From assembly GCF_901000735.1 (NCBI RefSeq), contig NC_081544.1, positions 21,031,410-21,095,409 on the forward strand: a stretch of DNA of 64,000 bases, read 5' to 3'. Below, piece after piece: positions 11,571 to 22,586 of the stretch. The notes under the pieces are model-generated. The model had not been told where the DNA came from, did not search any database, and worked only from the letters and a program-made list of their open reading frames with translations. How positions within the stretch are numbered: position 1 is the first letter of the stretch; every line of letters starts with the position of its first letter. The translations under genes were made by a program, and so were the position numbers. The stretch is from Corylus avellana (Eukaryota; Streptophyta; Magnoliopsida; Fagales; Betulaceae).

Positions 11571-11810
11571 ATGGGCGGCAAAGGAGGCGATGGCGGTGGC
11601 AAAGGAGGCGGTGGCGGTGGTGGAGGAGGTGGTGGTGGAGGAGCTGGCAAAGGAGGTGGCGGAGGTGGCTCCTCAAAGGGTGGTGGCAGCGGTGGCATGA
11701 TGGTTGCTCCGGGCAGTGGAGGAGGAGCCCATATCTCAAGGGACACTTTTGAGAGCAACCCACAAGGCTATTTTTCTGGTCTGCACTCCACTGGAAAAGA
11801 AACTAAATAG
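11571..11810 (+). CDS. Glycine-rich protein, copy B
   Basis: A 79-residue intronless protein, same architecture as copy A: MGGKGGDGGGKGG start, long glycine tract, SSKGG, GGMMVAPG, HISRDTFESNPQGYF, ending STGKETK. The GKETK end links it to copy F (42386) rather than to copy C, which ends GKRN. TATA box and leader are conserved. The 3' UTR has an AATAAA-type signal (GGAATAAAATAAAG) shared by all copies. The 3' flank resembles the others only to about 11938, where a GC-rich repeat starts. No signal peptide is seen. Its role is unknown. Confidence 0.82.
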   Translation: MGGKGGDGGGKGGGGGGGGGGGGGAGKGGGGGGSSKGGGSGGMMVAPGSGGGAHISRDTFESNPQGYFSGLHSTGKETK

Positions 11811-11944
11811 ATTTGATGGTTATCTTGTGGAGGTTTCCTGCTTAAACGACATGTAGCTTTATGGGTTATATGTTGGAATAAAATAAAGCTTGAATTCTTG
11901 TTGCTTCAGTTTTGTCATTCGCTTTACATTCTACTCGACAGCAA

Positions 11945-12370
11945 ATATTTTTCCGGTCCATTTCAGGCAAGGAAATATTCAGTTCATGACTAAATTTTTT
12001 TAAAAAAATCTTAGAACTACGAATGAGACACATATTTTATTAAAAAAAATAATAATAAAATATCATTTCATATTAAAAAAAAAAAGAAAAAAAGTGGTTG
12101 GCCACCCCATTTTGGCCATAAGGGATGGCCGGATCACCCCATGGCCCTTGGGGGTGGTTCGGCCACCCCCCATGGCCAAACTATAAAAAAAATAAAAAAA
12201 ATATATGTTTGGCCATTGGGGGTGGTTTCAGCCACTGCAGACGAGCCGTCTTTTATAATTTTATTTTTTAATTATTTTAAAAATATATAATATTTTATTT
12301 TTATTTTTATTAATGAGATAAATGTTCTATTTAGAACCTCTGATCCAAAATGTACGGAAAAAATCCTCTT
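11945..12370. repeat. Second copy of the GGGGTGGCC-palindrome repeat
   Basis: It has the same order of words as 9071-9600 (a TCCGGTCCATTT-like left end, a CATTTTGGCC island, then GTTCTATTTA near the right end), but is diverged and shorter. It sits immediately after the GRP B 3' UTR, where copies A, C and F instead continue with their common flank. Confidence 0.55.
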
Positions 12371-12619
12371 CCCAACTACAAAGGCAGATCCTGTTCCCAA
12401 CTACAATGGCTTGTGTTAAGTGATGACGAGGTTTTTTTGCCTCCATTTAGTTTTTGCCAGGATGAGTACAATTATGTCACTTTATTATAACGAGTAAAAA
12501 AAAATTCTTTGTGAAATCCTTACCAGAGGGGTTTGTGTGGTTAAAATTTATCTAGGGATAAATATATTTAAAAACTAATAATTATTTTCAAATTAGCCCC
12601 ACAAACCAACAAGTATGAT

Positions 12620-12733
12620 TTTTTTTTTTTTTTGGTGACATGTCCACACAAGGGAATGGAGATGGGGGATTCGAACTAGTGACCTCCGCTTCATGAGGCG
12701 TGGTTCACAGCCGATTGAGCTATCTCTTGAGGA
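12620..12733 (-). mobile_element. tRNA-derived SINE with 13-bp target duplication
   Basis: On the minus strand it has an A box (TAGCTCAATCGGC, complement at 12710-12722) and a B box (AGTTCGAATCC, complement at 12667-12677) about 32 bases apart, and ends in a poly-A tail (T run at 12620-12633). The 13-bp repeats CAACAAGTATGAT at 12607-12619 and 12734-12746 flank it. The matching places in unit 1 (about 9720), unit 3 (about 16280) and the mirrored copy (about 44460) are empty. It is therefore a recent insertion specific to unit 2. Confidence 0.9.
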
Positions 12734-13323
12734 CAACAAGTATGATATTTAAATACATTAAATTACCATTTTATGTTAAAAATGTCTCTCATAAATTAGG
12801 ATCATCTCCATTTCATTTGAATTGAAAAATATTCAATTAATTATATATAGTATAAATTTTTTTTATCCCGACAAAATTACATATCCCTCCACTATAACTA
12901 ATTGGGTCTAAATGAATTAGAGAGTATCCTATTCCATATGTCGTTCTCGTCCATTATGTTGAATGGAGAGGTGATCAGTTGTGTTGAATGGAAACACGCC
13001 TTAAATGAGGTTTTCTAAAGGAATCATCCCAGCAAAGACCTCTACATATTTTGGTGATTAAATCAACAATTTTGACGATAGGTACAATTTTTTTTTTTTT
13101 TTTTTGATCAATTGCGACGTGGAAGCCCTTATATTGAAGGTCCATAAGTTACACAATATAGTTTAACAGCTGTCCTTTCTCAAAATATATCAAATATACA
13201 TGATCATGAATACTTTGACCATCATATTCAAAATCCTTTTCCCTTAATTAATGAAATCCCCTCATATTTTCTAAAATAAGAAATTCTCATTTTCTAAAAT
13301 TTGGGCCCTTCATTTCATTTAAC

Positions 13324-13514
13324 GGATCCGGCTTATATGTATGCTGTAGTTGAAGTAACAGTCAAGATTGAATCTTTTAAAATCTTTTTTCATTTTCTAT
13401 CTCCTATTAAAAGCTTTTAAAAGTAAGTCAACTTTGAGATTAAATCTTAATAGTTGCTTACAATATAACATACATACTGTTATTTTAAAAACAACATGTA
13501 AGCCAAATCTGTTA
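13324..13514. mobile_element. Small MITE (GGATCCGGCTTA ends), 7-bp duplication
   Basis: Inverted ends GGATCCGGCTTA and TAAGCC-like, with a palindromic interior around TCAAGATTGAATC. It is flanked by ATTTAAC at 13317-13323 and 13515-13521. Unit 1 (about 10250) has the uninterrupted site. A second copy of the family is at about 60906-61098. Confidence 0.75.
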
Positions 13515-14768
13515 ATTTAACAGTGTAAACAAATGCCAAAAATTTGTATGGTACCAAGGTAATTAATTTTAGTTTTTAATATGTCAAATTCACTTATCAC
13601 GATATCATAAACTTTTACATTTATTTAAACCGTTAAATAAAATTAATTATTCAAATTTTAAAATATAAAAATAATATATTTTAAAAAATATGAGGGAATT
13701 CAAATTCAACGGGAGACTTGCATTGCATTAACACAAAGAGCACTGATTGACAGCACGCGCGGGCGTGGCACGCCCAGTGCAAAAGCAATAAATAAACTTA
13801 CAGTACTCTCGATCGCACGTAATTAATACTCTCTCTCACCCTTTGGCCCTTGGCAAGTCAAAGATTTTTACATTCGGTACTTATCCAATATACACCTACT
13901 CAAAGCCACCTTAACTACTGACGTTTCGGGAACCGATCAAATTCGCGAATCGCGGCGAAGTAATAGGATAAGACGCGTTTGGGACTTGGGAGTGGGAATT
14001 TAAATTGTAGACCATGTATAGTTTGAAAATGCATTTAAAAAAAATTGCTGTTTGGAAAAATAAAGTGCAGGAAAAAATAATTAATTTTAAAAGCTAAACT
14101 TTAAATCGCAATTTCACCAAACGCATAATTTTGTTTTTAAAAATTAAAATTATTTTCAAATAGCACGTTTTAAAATTAGTATTTTTTAATTAATCCCATG
14201 ATCTGAAACCGAAAACTGAAACGGATCCTAAATCTGTTTTTTTTTTTCAAAATTTTATAGTGCATTTAGAGTAATGTTATAAATCCTCTTTGAATCATCA
14301 TAAGGTCCTCTTAAATGTGATGCGCCTTTTAAAATTACCGTTGAATTTGAAATGTAATATTGATTTATTGGTGATTTTAAAAAGTATATCACATTTAGAA
14401 TGATTCCAAGAATACTATAAGAAGACTTATAACATTTACCTGTATAGCACCAAAACCGAAAACCGAACATTTTTGAGAAGAGTTCAAAGAATACCCCTTT
14501 GTCTCAAAAAAAAAAAAAAAAAAAAAAAAAAAACACTAGAAACGAGAAGATTAAGGGTGCATCAACGTAAGATTGAAAGTCGAACTTTGGTTTAATTTTT
14601 CTGCAATTTTGAGTAGAAAAAAGAAAGAAAAAAAATTGGAGTAATCTAGGCGTGACCTCTCCAGTAACCCATGCAAGCATTCATGCACTGCCTATTTTCC
14701 GAGAATCCCATTACTCATTTGCAGGTAATGAGCATTAAAATTAAGTTATTTGACCATATTTATCTCCC

Positions 14769-14776
14769 TATAAATA
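14769..14776 (+). promoter_or_regulatory. TATA box of GRP C
   Basis: TATAAATA, 103 bp before the ATG of copy C, same context as copies A and B. Confidence 0.8.
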
Positions 14777-14878
14777 ATCACCCATTTCTTCCTTTAATCA
14801 ACACTACTCTTAAGAGTTAAGACCCACATCTTCATCATCTACTACAGTCTACACCTTAAGTAGCTACATATTTTTAGA

Positions 14879-15130
14879 ATGGGCGGCAAAGGAGGCGATG
14901 GCGGTGGCAAAGGAGGCGGTGGCGGTGGTGGAGGAGGTGGTGGTGGAGGAGCTGGTGGTGGAGGAGCTGGTAAAGGAGGTGGCGGAGGTGGCTCCTCAAA
15001 GGGTGGTGGCAGCGGTGGCATGATGGTTGCTCCGGGCAGTGGAGGAGGAGCCCATATCTCAAGGGACACTTTTGAGAGCAACCCACAAGGCTATTTTTCT
15101 GGTCTGCACTCCACCGGAAAAAGAAACTAA
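14879..15130 (+). CDS. Glycine-rich protein, copy C
   Basis: An 83-residue intronless member of the family, with a slightly longer glycine tract than copy B through an extra AGGGG step, and the ending STGKRN shared with copy A. Its coding region and 3' flank (to about 15870) are nearly identical to copy A in inverted orientation, but the far-upstream region differs (it belongs to tandem unit 2). TATA box, leader and 3' UTR signal are conserved. Function unknown. Confidence 0.82.
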   Translation: MGGKGGDGGGKGGGGGGGGGGGGGAGGGGAGKGGGGGGSSKGGGSGGMMVAPGSGGGAHISRDTFESNPQGYFSGLHSTGKRN

Positions 15131-15344
15131 ATAGATTTGAATCATTTGATTGCTATCTTGTAGAGGTTTCCTGCTTAAACGACATGTAGCTTTATGGGTT
15201 ATATGTTGGAATAAAATAAAGCTTGAATTCTTCTTGCTTCAGTTTTGTCATTCGTTTTACATTCTACTCCACAGCAATTCCATTTTATTTCATGTTTAGT
15301 CGTAATGAATTGATAATAATAAATCGAGCCCAAATAAATAACAT

Positions 15345-15460
15345 CATGTTGCTTTCTTTTTTGATATGTCCGTACAAGAAGAATATGGAGATTCGAATTA
15401 GTGACTTCTACTTTCATCTTTGTTTCATTAAGCAAAGACGACCATATATAGTATAGACAA
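15345..15460 (-). mobile_element. SINE-like element in the GRP C 3' flank
   Basis: The reverse complement of the element at 4279-4382. The B-box-like motif is AATTCGAATCT on the minus strand near 15390. The T run that represents the poly-A tail is short here. It is the same ancestral insertion as in copies A and F. Confidence 0.5.
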
Positions 15461-16194
15461 TCATAAATAAGATAAGGAAAACACTCCTAAACACATTAAT
15501 CCCAAGTACCCTTTAAGTTCTACAATAAGGAATTTGGGTAGGAGGTCGTTTATCACATATATGGTTAATTAGCTAGGCAAAGCTGATTATGCCAAAAAGT
15601 GTTTTTAATATGAAGTGTAAAAATTATTTTTATTTAACTAAACGTTTTTCTAGAGAAAAAAAAAAAGAAAAAAAAAGGTTGGTGTTTTTTTATTAATATA
15701 TTTTTATAATTATAATAAAAATGGCATAAGGGAACGACCACAAAGACGGTGTTTTAATTGTGGTAATGCGTAGACTAATTAAGTTGATATTTAATAATGC
15801 AAAGCAGCATGGATGTAAGATTAGCTTTAAGTTATTGAGAGACAAGAAGATGAGGAGCATAGGATAACTTTATTAGGAACTGAATTATTTCCCATTTAAT
15901 TGTATTCAGTTAATTATATTTAGTGGTATTTATGTCTTTTCACTTTTAAAAAAATAAAAATACATCTCTAATATAATTAACAGAATATTTTTCAGTCGGT
16001 AAGATCCTAATCTGCCCCGTTCAGAATGGGACCCACGATAAGTCATGAGCAACTTACAACTACAAGTCTTCAGCAACTTGTAGAAATGCCTCCATTTAGT
16101 TTTTGCCGGGATGAGTACAATTATGTCGTCGTCGTCGTCCATTATGTTGAATAGAAAAGTGGCCGGTTGTGTTGAATGGAAAAACGCCTTAAAT

Positions 16195-17772
16195 GAGGTT
16201 TGTGTGGTTACAATTTATCTAGGGATAAATATATTTAAGCCTTGAAAATAATAATCATTTTCAAATTAGCCCCACAAACCAACAAGTATGATATTTAAAT
16301 ACGTTAAATTACCATTTTATGTTAAAAATGTCTCTCGTGAATTAAGATTCTCTCCATTTTATTTGAACTGAAAAATATTCAGTTAATTATAGTAGTAGAT
16401 ATTTTTGTCCCGACAAAGTTACCCTTTTACTATAACTAATTGGATATAAATGAACTAGAGAACATCCTATTCCTTCTCCTCGTCCATTATGTTGAATGGA
16501 AAAGTGGTAAGTTGTGTTGAATGGAAAAACACATTAAATGAGGTTTTCTAAGGAATCATCCCGGCAAAGACCTCTACATATTTTGGTGATTAAATCAACA
16601 ATTTTGATGATAGGTACAATTTTTTTTTTTTTGGTCAACTGTGACGTGGAAGCCCTTATATTGAAGGTCCATAAGTTACACAATAGAGTTTAACCCTTTG
16701 TCTTTTCTCAAAATATATCAAATATACATAATCATGAATACTTTTGACCATCATATTCAAAGTCTTTTTCCCTTAATTAATGAAATCCCCTCATATTTCT
16801 AAAATAGAAATTCTCATATTTTAAAATTTAGGCCCTCCATTTCATTTAATGGTGTAAACAAATGCTGTGCATTAACCCCAGTTATACATAGATTAGCGGA
16901 TAGATAGTACTTAATTGTAAGATCTGTACTATATTTATGATATTGTAATCTCATAGCTTTGGCCTATAATTTTTCAGAGTTTTTATGTTCTATGATGTAA
17001 GAGTTTTATACTCTAGATCTTATTATTAATGAAGTTGCAAAGATGCCTCTTTCAAAAAAAAAAAAAAAAGTGTAAACAAATGCAAAAGTTTGTATGTTAC
17101 CGTATCAAGGTAATTAATTTTAGTTTTTAATATATCAAATTCACTTGTTTCGATAACACAAATTTTTATATTTATTTAAACCAATAAAATGAATTTTAAA
17201 ATATGAAAATATGAGAGGATTAAAATCCAGCGAGATCACTTGCATAGTTGCATAGCACAAAAAGCAATAAATAAGCTTACAGTACTCTCGATCGCACCTA
17301 ATTAATACTCTCTCTTTACCCTTTTGGCAAGTCAAAGATTTTTACGTTCGGTACTTTTCCAATATGGCTGCTCAAAGCCACCTAATAACTGGCGTTTCGG
17401 GAACCAATCAAATTCACGGCCAAGTAATAGGATAAGACGCGTTTGGGAGTGGGAATTTACAGGTCAAAAATATAATTTTAAATTAAATTGTAGACAAACT
17501 ATAAAATGCATTTTTAAAAAGTTCTTGTTTGAAAACTTAGATTAATAAAGTGCAAGAAAAAATGCACAATTTTAAAAGTTATATCGCAATTTCACTAAAC
17601 GCTTACCTGCGTTTCTAAAAATTGAAAGTATTTTTAAATCTCACATTTTAAAATTACTACTTTTTAATCGCACTATTCGAAACCGAAAACCAAAACAGAT
17701 CCTTAATCAGTTTTTTTATTTTTATTTTTTTTCAAACGTATATAGTGCCTTTATATATATATAGCACCAAAA
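16195..17772 (+). repeat. Tandem unit 3, upstream region only, cut by a gap
   Basis: The same upstream block as units 1 and 2. Its last 520 bp (about 17250-17772) are the reverse complement of 19190-19713, the end of the piece that carries GRP D. The two pieces therefore overlap and can be joined as one locus: the GRP that belongs to unit 3 is copy D. Mirrored at 39738-41300. Confidence 0.75.
16866..17069 (+). mobile_element. Truncated poly-A-tailed retroposon with 14-bp target duplication
   Basis: A 204-bp insert ending in a 16-A run, flanked by GTGTAAACAAATGC at 16852-16865 and 17070-17083. Units 1 and 2 (about 10258 and 13522) carry the single, unfilled sequence. The mirrored copy at about 40438-40645 has the insert too, so it predates the split of the two versions. 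The length and tail suggest a 5'-truncated LINE; no coding part remains. Confidence 0.85.
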
Positions 17773-17872
17773 NNNNNNNNNNNNNNNNNNNNNNNNNNNN
17801 NNNNNNNNNNNNNNNNNNNNNNNNNNNNNNNNNNNNNNNNNNNNNNNNNNNNNNNNNNNNNNNNNNNNNNNN
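17773..17872. other. Assembly gap, 100 N
   Basis: Exactly 100 N, joining the end of tandem unit 3 to the far 3' flank of GRP D, while the sequences show that unit 3 actually overlaps the other end of the GRP D piece. Confidence 0.99.
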
Positions 17873-18346
17873 TTTCTCATATTCCTTTTCTATTGTGGAG
17901 AGGGAACTTTCCCGTTCGGCTATAGCGGTCAATTACCAAGCTTTAAATTGGCCCTAAATGATCAATAAGTTTAAATATTACTAGTTAATTAATCTAATAT
18001 AATTGTTGAGCGATGGGTATAAAATTATCTTTTAACCCACTTAAAATCACTTCATTAGCTTCTTATATAAATAAGTAGAAACAACTAATTGGCTATTAAT
18101 CACTTTTATTTGGGTTAAATTTATTATGTCATTTATTTGGGTTCGATTCATTATTATCAATTCATTACAACTATACATGAAATGGGAATCGCAAATTAGA
18201 AGATGCTAAATATTTGCTGTGGAGTAGAATGTAAAACGAATAACAAAACAGAAGCAAGAAGAATTCAAGCTTTATTTTATTCCAACATATAACCCATAAG
18301 CTACATGTCGTTTAAGCAGGAAACCTCCACAATATGGCAGTCAAAT

Positions 18347-18580
18347 CTATTTGGTTCCTTTTCCAGTGGAGTGCAGACCCGAAAAATAGCCCTGTGGGTT
18401 GCTCTCAAAAGTGCCCCTTGAGATATGGGCTCCTCCTCCACTGCCCGGAGCAACCATCATGCCACCGCTGCCACCACCCTTTGAGGAGCCACCTCCGCCA
18501 CCTCCTTTGCCAGCTCCTCCGCCACCACCGCCACCGCCTCCTTTGCCTCCTCCTCCGCCACCGCCTCCTTTGCCGCCCAT
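18347..18580 (-). CDS. Glycine-rich protein, copy D
   Basis: A 77-residue intronless member ending STGKGTK, with HISRGTFESNPQGYF (Gly instead of Asp in the SRD position), the same variant as copy E. The TATA box is at 18683-18690, 103 bp from the ATG, with intact promoter. It corresponds position by position to copy E (36572), but lacks the 1.3-kb insertion that separates E from its TATA box and the 960-bp PIF-type element further upstream. Function unknown. Confidence 0.82.
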   Translation of the reverse strand: MGGKGGGGGGGGKGGGGGGGGGAGKGGGGGGSSKGGGSGGMMVAPGSGGGAHISRGTFESNPQGYFSGLHSTGKGTK

Positions 18581-18682
18581 TCTAAAAATATGTAGCTACT
18601 TAAGGTGTAGACTGTAGTAGATGATGAAGATGTGGGTCTTAACTCTTAAGGGTAGTGTTGATTAAAGGAAGAAATGGGTGGT

Positions 18683-18690
18683 TATTTATA
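18683..18690 (-). promoter_or_regulatory. TATA box of GRP D
   Basis: TATTTATA on the plus strand, 103 bp from the ATG. It is the intact counterpart of the displaced TATA box of copy E. Confidence 0.78.
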
Positions 18691-18962
18691 GGGAGATAAA
18701 TATGGTCAAGTAACTTAATTTTAATGCCCATTACCTGAAAAAGAGTAATGGGATTCTCGGAAAATTGGCAGTGCATGAATGCTTGCATGGGTTACTGGAG
18801 AGGTCGCGCCTAGATTAATACTCCATTTTTTTTTTCTCAAAATTGCAGAAAAATTAAACCAAAGTTCGACTTTCAATCTTACGTTGATGCACCCTTAATC
18901 TTCTCGTTTCTAGTGTTTTTTCCTGTAACGCGCCGATCCAGAAGTTTTCCTGATCACATCGC

Positions 18963-19165
18963 CTAAGGGCAAGTTTGGATATGTGTTTATGGAGTTTAAA
19001 TGTGCGTTTAACACTTAAAAAGTTCGTTTGAAGAAAAACTCATCCGTTTAATTAAAAAAAAAATTAAAAGTACTTTTAAAGTCCAAAAAACTAAAAAATG
19101 GCAAAAAAAAAACATTTTTAACTTAAAAGTTATATTTTTTAAACACAATCTCAAACACGTTTTAA
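18963..19165. mobile_element. MITE copy of the TGTTTGAGATTGCG family, diverged
   Basis: It contains the family's AAAAAGTTCGTTTGAAGAAAA and right-end CACAATCTCAAACACG words, but the left end is replaced by AAGTTTGGATATGTG. The matching locus at 38520-39690 carries a PIF-type element inserted into it. Confidence 0.5.
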
Positions 19166-19713
19166 AAATATTCTTTGATCTCCTCAAAAAAATGTTCGGT
19201 TTTCGGTTTTGGTGCTATATATATATAAACTAATTAAGGATCCATTTTGGTTTTCGGTTTCGAATAGTACGATTAAAAAATAGTAATTTTAAAATGTGAG
19301 ATTTGAAAATACTTTCAATTTTTAAAAACGCAATTAAGCGTTGGGTGAAATTGCGGTTTAACTTTTAAAATCATAGTTTAGCTTTTAAAATTATGCATTT
19401 TTTCTTGCTTTTTATTTATCTAAGTTTTCAAACAACAACTTTTTAAAAAATGCATTTTATAGTTTGTCTAGAATTTAATTCAAAATTATATTTTTGACCT
19501 GTAAATTCCCATTCCCAAACGCGTCTTATCGTATTACTTGGCCGTGAATTTGACTGGTTCCCGAAACGTCAGTTATTAGGTGGCTTTGAGCAGCCATATT
19601 GGAAAAGTACCGAATGTAAAAATCTTTGACTTGCCAAAGCCCAAAAGGGTGAGAGAGAGTATTAATTAGGCGCGATCGAGAGTACTGTAAGTTTATTTAT
19701 TGCTTTTTGTGCT

Positions 19714-19813
19714 NNNNNNNNNNNNNNNNNNNNNNNNNNNNNNNNNNNNNNNNNNNNNNNNNNNNNNNNNNNNNNNNNNNNNNNNNNNNNNNNNNNNNNN
19801 NNNNNNNNNNNNN
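19714..19813. other. Assembly gap, 100 N
   Basis: Exactly 100 N. To the right begins the long continuous sequence that holds the LINE, MAF1 and the second version of the GRP/PADRE locus. Confidence 0.99.
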
Positions 19814-20265
19814 TTTTCCCCAAACTTTCAATTGTGACAATGTCCCCTCAAAACTATCAAAACATTGTCAATGTCGCCCCAAGACTAGCAATAAGACAAA
19901 AATGCCCCTATAGATTTCTCAATAAGACAAAAAATACCCCTATAAATTCAAAAAAAAAATTGAGTTTTTTAAAAAACGAAAAATTTTAATTTAAAAATAA
20001 TATTTTTTTAAAAAAATTAAACAAAATTTTTTATTTTTTATTTTTAAAAAAACTATTTTAATATATATATAGTTTAGAAACAAAAATCTTTATTTTAAAT
20101 AAAATTATAAAAAACAAAATAAAAATAAAGTTAAACTAAAAATTTTTCACTTTTTATAAAAAAAAAATCCATTTTTTTGCAATTTTTTCTTATAGACTGA
20201 TTAAAAAAAAAGGCCAACGCTTTGATTTTTTTTTGTTGTTTTTAGGGTTTTTCTTAGAAATTTGT

Positions 20266-20297
<32 letters not shown>

Positions 20298-20425
20298 GGG
20301 TAATTTCGTCATTGGGGAGAATATTGACAATTTTTAGTAATTTGGGGAGACATTGTCACAATTGAAAGTTTGGGGGGGACATTATCAATTGAGTGGTAGT
20401 TTGAAGGGGTTACGTGGACTTTCTC
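19814..20425. mobile_element. Foldback element with long inverted ends, left tip in the gap
   Basis: Left arm 19817-19915 and right arm 20310-20420 are inverted copies (for example CAAACTTTCAATTGTGACAA against its complement near 20356-20375). Between them lie about 400 bases of A/T homopolymer-rich DNA without ORFs. The left terminus is missing in the gap, so no TSD can be given. Confidence 0.7.
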
Positions 20426-20499
20426 CAAAATTATATCTAAATGAAATTACTTTAACAGGTCAAAATGCGCTCTAGACGCCTACCATAAGAATTAGTTGG

Positions 20500-20603
20500 A
20501 TAGATAATGCTCCTGATTGTATTCGAGAGTTTATTCAGCTAGAGCATTATGCTCTGGTTGGCTGATTTACAAATGAGAATTCCACTATTACCTAAAAAAA
20601 AAA
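20500..20603 (+). mobile_element. Short poly-A-tailed retroposon with 13-bp target duplication
   Basis: A 104-bp insert ending in an A run and flanked by AAGAATTAGTTGG at 20487-20499 and 20604-20616 (the last two bases of the A run may belong to either). Its interior looks like a LINE 3' tail. No coding part. Confidence 0.8.
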
Positions 20604-21026
20604 AAGAATTAGTTGGTGACAAAATATTAAAAGCTACGAATGGCAACAAGACCGTTACTATTTTCGATTACGCATTGCGATGCTAAGTTAGTCATAATTC
20701 ATAAAGAGAAATAAAAATGGCTGAATTGAGAAAAAAAACAAAGTATAGTTTGGCTTAGGTGGGATCAGGTAGGCATTAAATATTTGTTGTGAGGACTGAT
20801 TGGGTAGTCAGCCTTGACAACATAAATATAAGGTCATGTAATAAAAAATGATTTGCTGATGGAGACCTCAAACCTAACTATTATTTTATAAAGATAATTT
20901 TTTTCTCTCTAGAGTGTGTCTCCACAAACTAGAGTAGAAGGCATTATTTCACGTCTTCTCGAGGACTGTGAGAATAATCATCTATAGTTCGGGTATTCTT
21001 TGGGGTCTCTACTGATCGAAGCAGCC

Positions 21027-22586
21027 ATGGAGGAAGACTTGACGCATATGTGGGGGAAGCTGTCATTGACGGAAGAGGAAAGCATTGGCCTGGATGCGGA
21101 GGAAGAATGTGTCGAGGAGATAGCAAGCAAAGGACGATCCCATTGCTTAGTAGGGAAATTACTGATCGAGAGGATAGTGGGGAAAGAATTGGTTCGAGCA
21201 AGGCTTATTAAGGGATGGAGACCGACAGGTTCGTTATCTTTCAAAGTCTTGGGAGATAACCTATTCCTCATTGAGTTTGAGCATGAATGGGATAAAATCA
21301 GGATTCTTGAAGGAAGGCCGTGGATATTTGAAGGGAATTTATTCTCGGTAACAGATTTTGATGGATTATCCCCTCCTCACCAAATGGCGTTTGATTCAGA
21401 GACATTTTGGATTCGAATGCTTAACATGCCATTAGCATGCATGGGCAAAGATATGGGATTCAAATTGGGATCCACTGTGGGGGTCGTTGAAGAGGTAGAT
21501 ACGAATGAAGATGGCATTGGATGGGGGAAGTATTTACGAGTTCGAATCAGAATTAACATTATGAAACCGTTGGCGCGGGGACGTATGTTAAATCTGAAAA
21601 ATCGATCATTTTGGATCCCTTTTCAGTATGAGAAAATTCCAAAATTTTGCTTTGACTGTGGGATCATCTGGCATGGCCCTGCGGGTTGTCAGAAGAGCAG
21701 CAGGGGACGCGCTAAGGGAGCGGCCATGGAATATGGCCCGTGGCTCAGTACGTCTTATCAAACCAGGGGAGCGGACAGACGAAGAGGCTCTTGGAGCGGG
21801 GCTCACAATTTGCATGAGGACGGGGGATGGTCCAGTCCGGCCAGATTCCGGTCACCGGAAGTTGGTCTGAACAGTTATGGGCGGGCGAGTAATGGGGAGA
21901 CAAGCTGCGACAAATCTGGGGAATCAATGTCCGTTTCGATGCAGAATAAGGCAAGAGCAGATCATTTCCCCATGGAGGAAGAAACGGCTGGCCAAGGAAA
22001 GATGGAAACGAATAATGGAGCATTTAATGGAGAATATTGTAGCAATGCGGAGCAAGGAAAGAAGGGAACAGCTGTTGGAGGGAATCAGAGCATTGATGAG
22101 CAAATCACAGCCCAAGCGCAATATCAGCCATGTAACGACAATAATATTCCAATGCAATCAATGGGACCTGATAAGGAAAGTTTGGAGGCATGCATGAATG
22201 TGATACGTTCAGCACGTTTGGACAAGAATTTAGACGATGGGGAAGGAGGAGATGATAACACGTGGAATGGAGGAATAAAATCAGCCTCTAACGCGCAAGG
22301 GAAGGTATCAGGAGGCACGTTGGGTCAGTTTGATTCTACTGGGCCTAAGGTGTCGAGTTTGGGAGGCTCTCTACGTAAATGGAAAAAACAAGCTAGAAGA
22401 GGGGACAAAGAATGGGCTTCGGGTCCACAGAACTTGATTTGTTCAGGCAAACGAAGCACAGATGACAAGGAGGACATGGAGACAGAAGAGCCAATACAAA
22501 AAAAGGGGAAGGAGGATACTAAGGAGAAGCTCACAGGAGAATCAACAAAGGCGGTGGCTGCCGAGCAGCACCGCCAAAAGAAATGA
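21027..22586 (+). CDS. LINE ORF1 protein (DUF4283 and zinc knuckle)
   Basis: A 519-residue gag-like RNA-binding protein. The ATG at 21027 is chosen; the frame is open from 21000 but the codon there is TTG. The N-terminal 180 residues have the DUF4283 pattern of plant L1 ORF1 (a GRPWIFEGNLF-like segment about 95 residues in, then a tract on a shared dense lysine/arginine strand). A CX2CX4HX4C zinc knuckle (CFDCGIIWHGPAGC) follows at about residues 206-219. The rest is low-complexity, Gly/Ser/Lys-rich and poorly conserved, as is usual. It binds LINE RNA to form the retrotransposition particle. Its stop overlaps the ORF2 start as ATGA, suggesting termination-reinitiation for ORF2 translation. 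Confidence 0.88.
   Translation: MEEDLTHMWGKLSLTEEESIGLDAEEECVEEIASKGRSHCLVGKLLIERIVGKELVRARLIKGWRPTGSLSFKVLGDNLFLIEFEHEWDKIRILEGRPWIFEGNLFSVTDFDGLSPPHQMAFDSETFWIRMLNMPLACMGKDMGFKLGSTVGVVEEVDTNEDGIGWGKYLRVRIRINIMKPLARGRMLNLKNRSFWIPFQYEKIPKFCFDCGIIWHGPAGCQKSSRGRAKGAAMEYGPWLSTSYQTRGADRRRGSWSGAHNLHEDGGWSSPARFRSPEVGLNSYGRASNGETSCDKSGESMSVSMQNKARADHFPMEEETAGQGKMETNNGAFNGEYCSNAEQGKKGTAVGGNQSIDEQITAQAQYQPCNDNNIPMQSMGPDKESLEACMNVIRSARLDKNLDDGEGGDDNTWNGGIKSASNAQGKVSGGTLGQFDSTGPKVSSLGGSLRKWKKQARRGDKEWASGPQNLICSGKRSTDDKEDMETEEPIQKKGKEDTKEKLTGESTKAVAAEQHRQKK

Noticed and set aside
21000..21026. Longer N terminus for LINE ORF1 starting at 21000
   Set aside because: The codon at 21000 is TTG, not ATG. The first ATG in frame is at 21027 and gives the usual ORF1 beginning.
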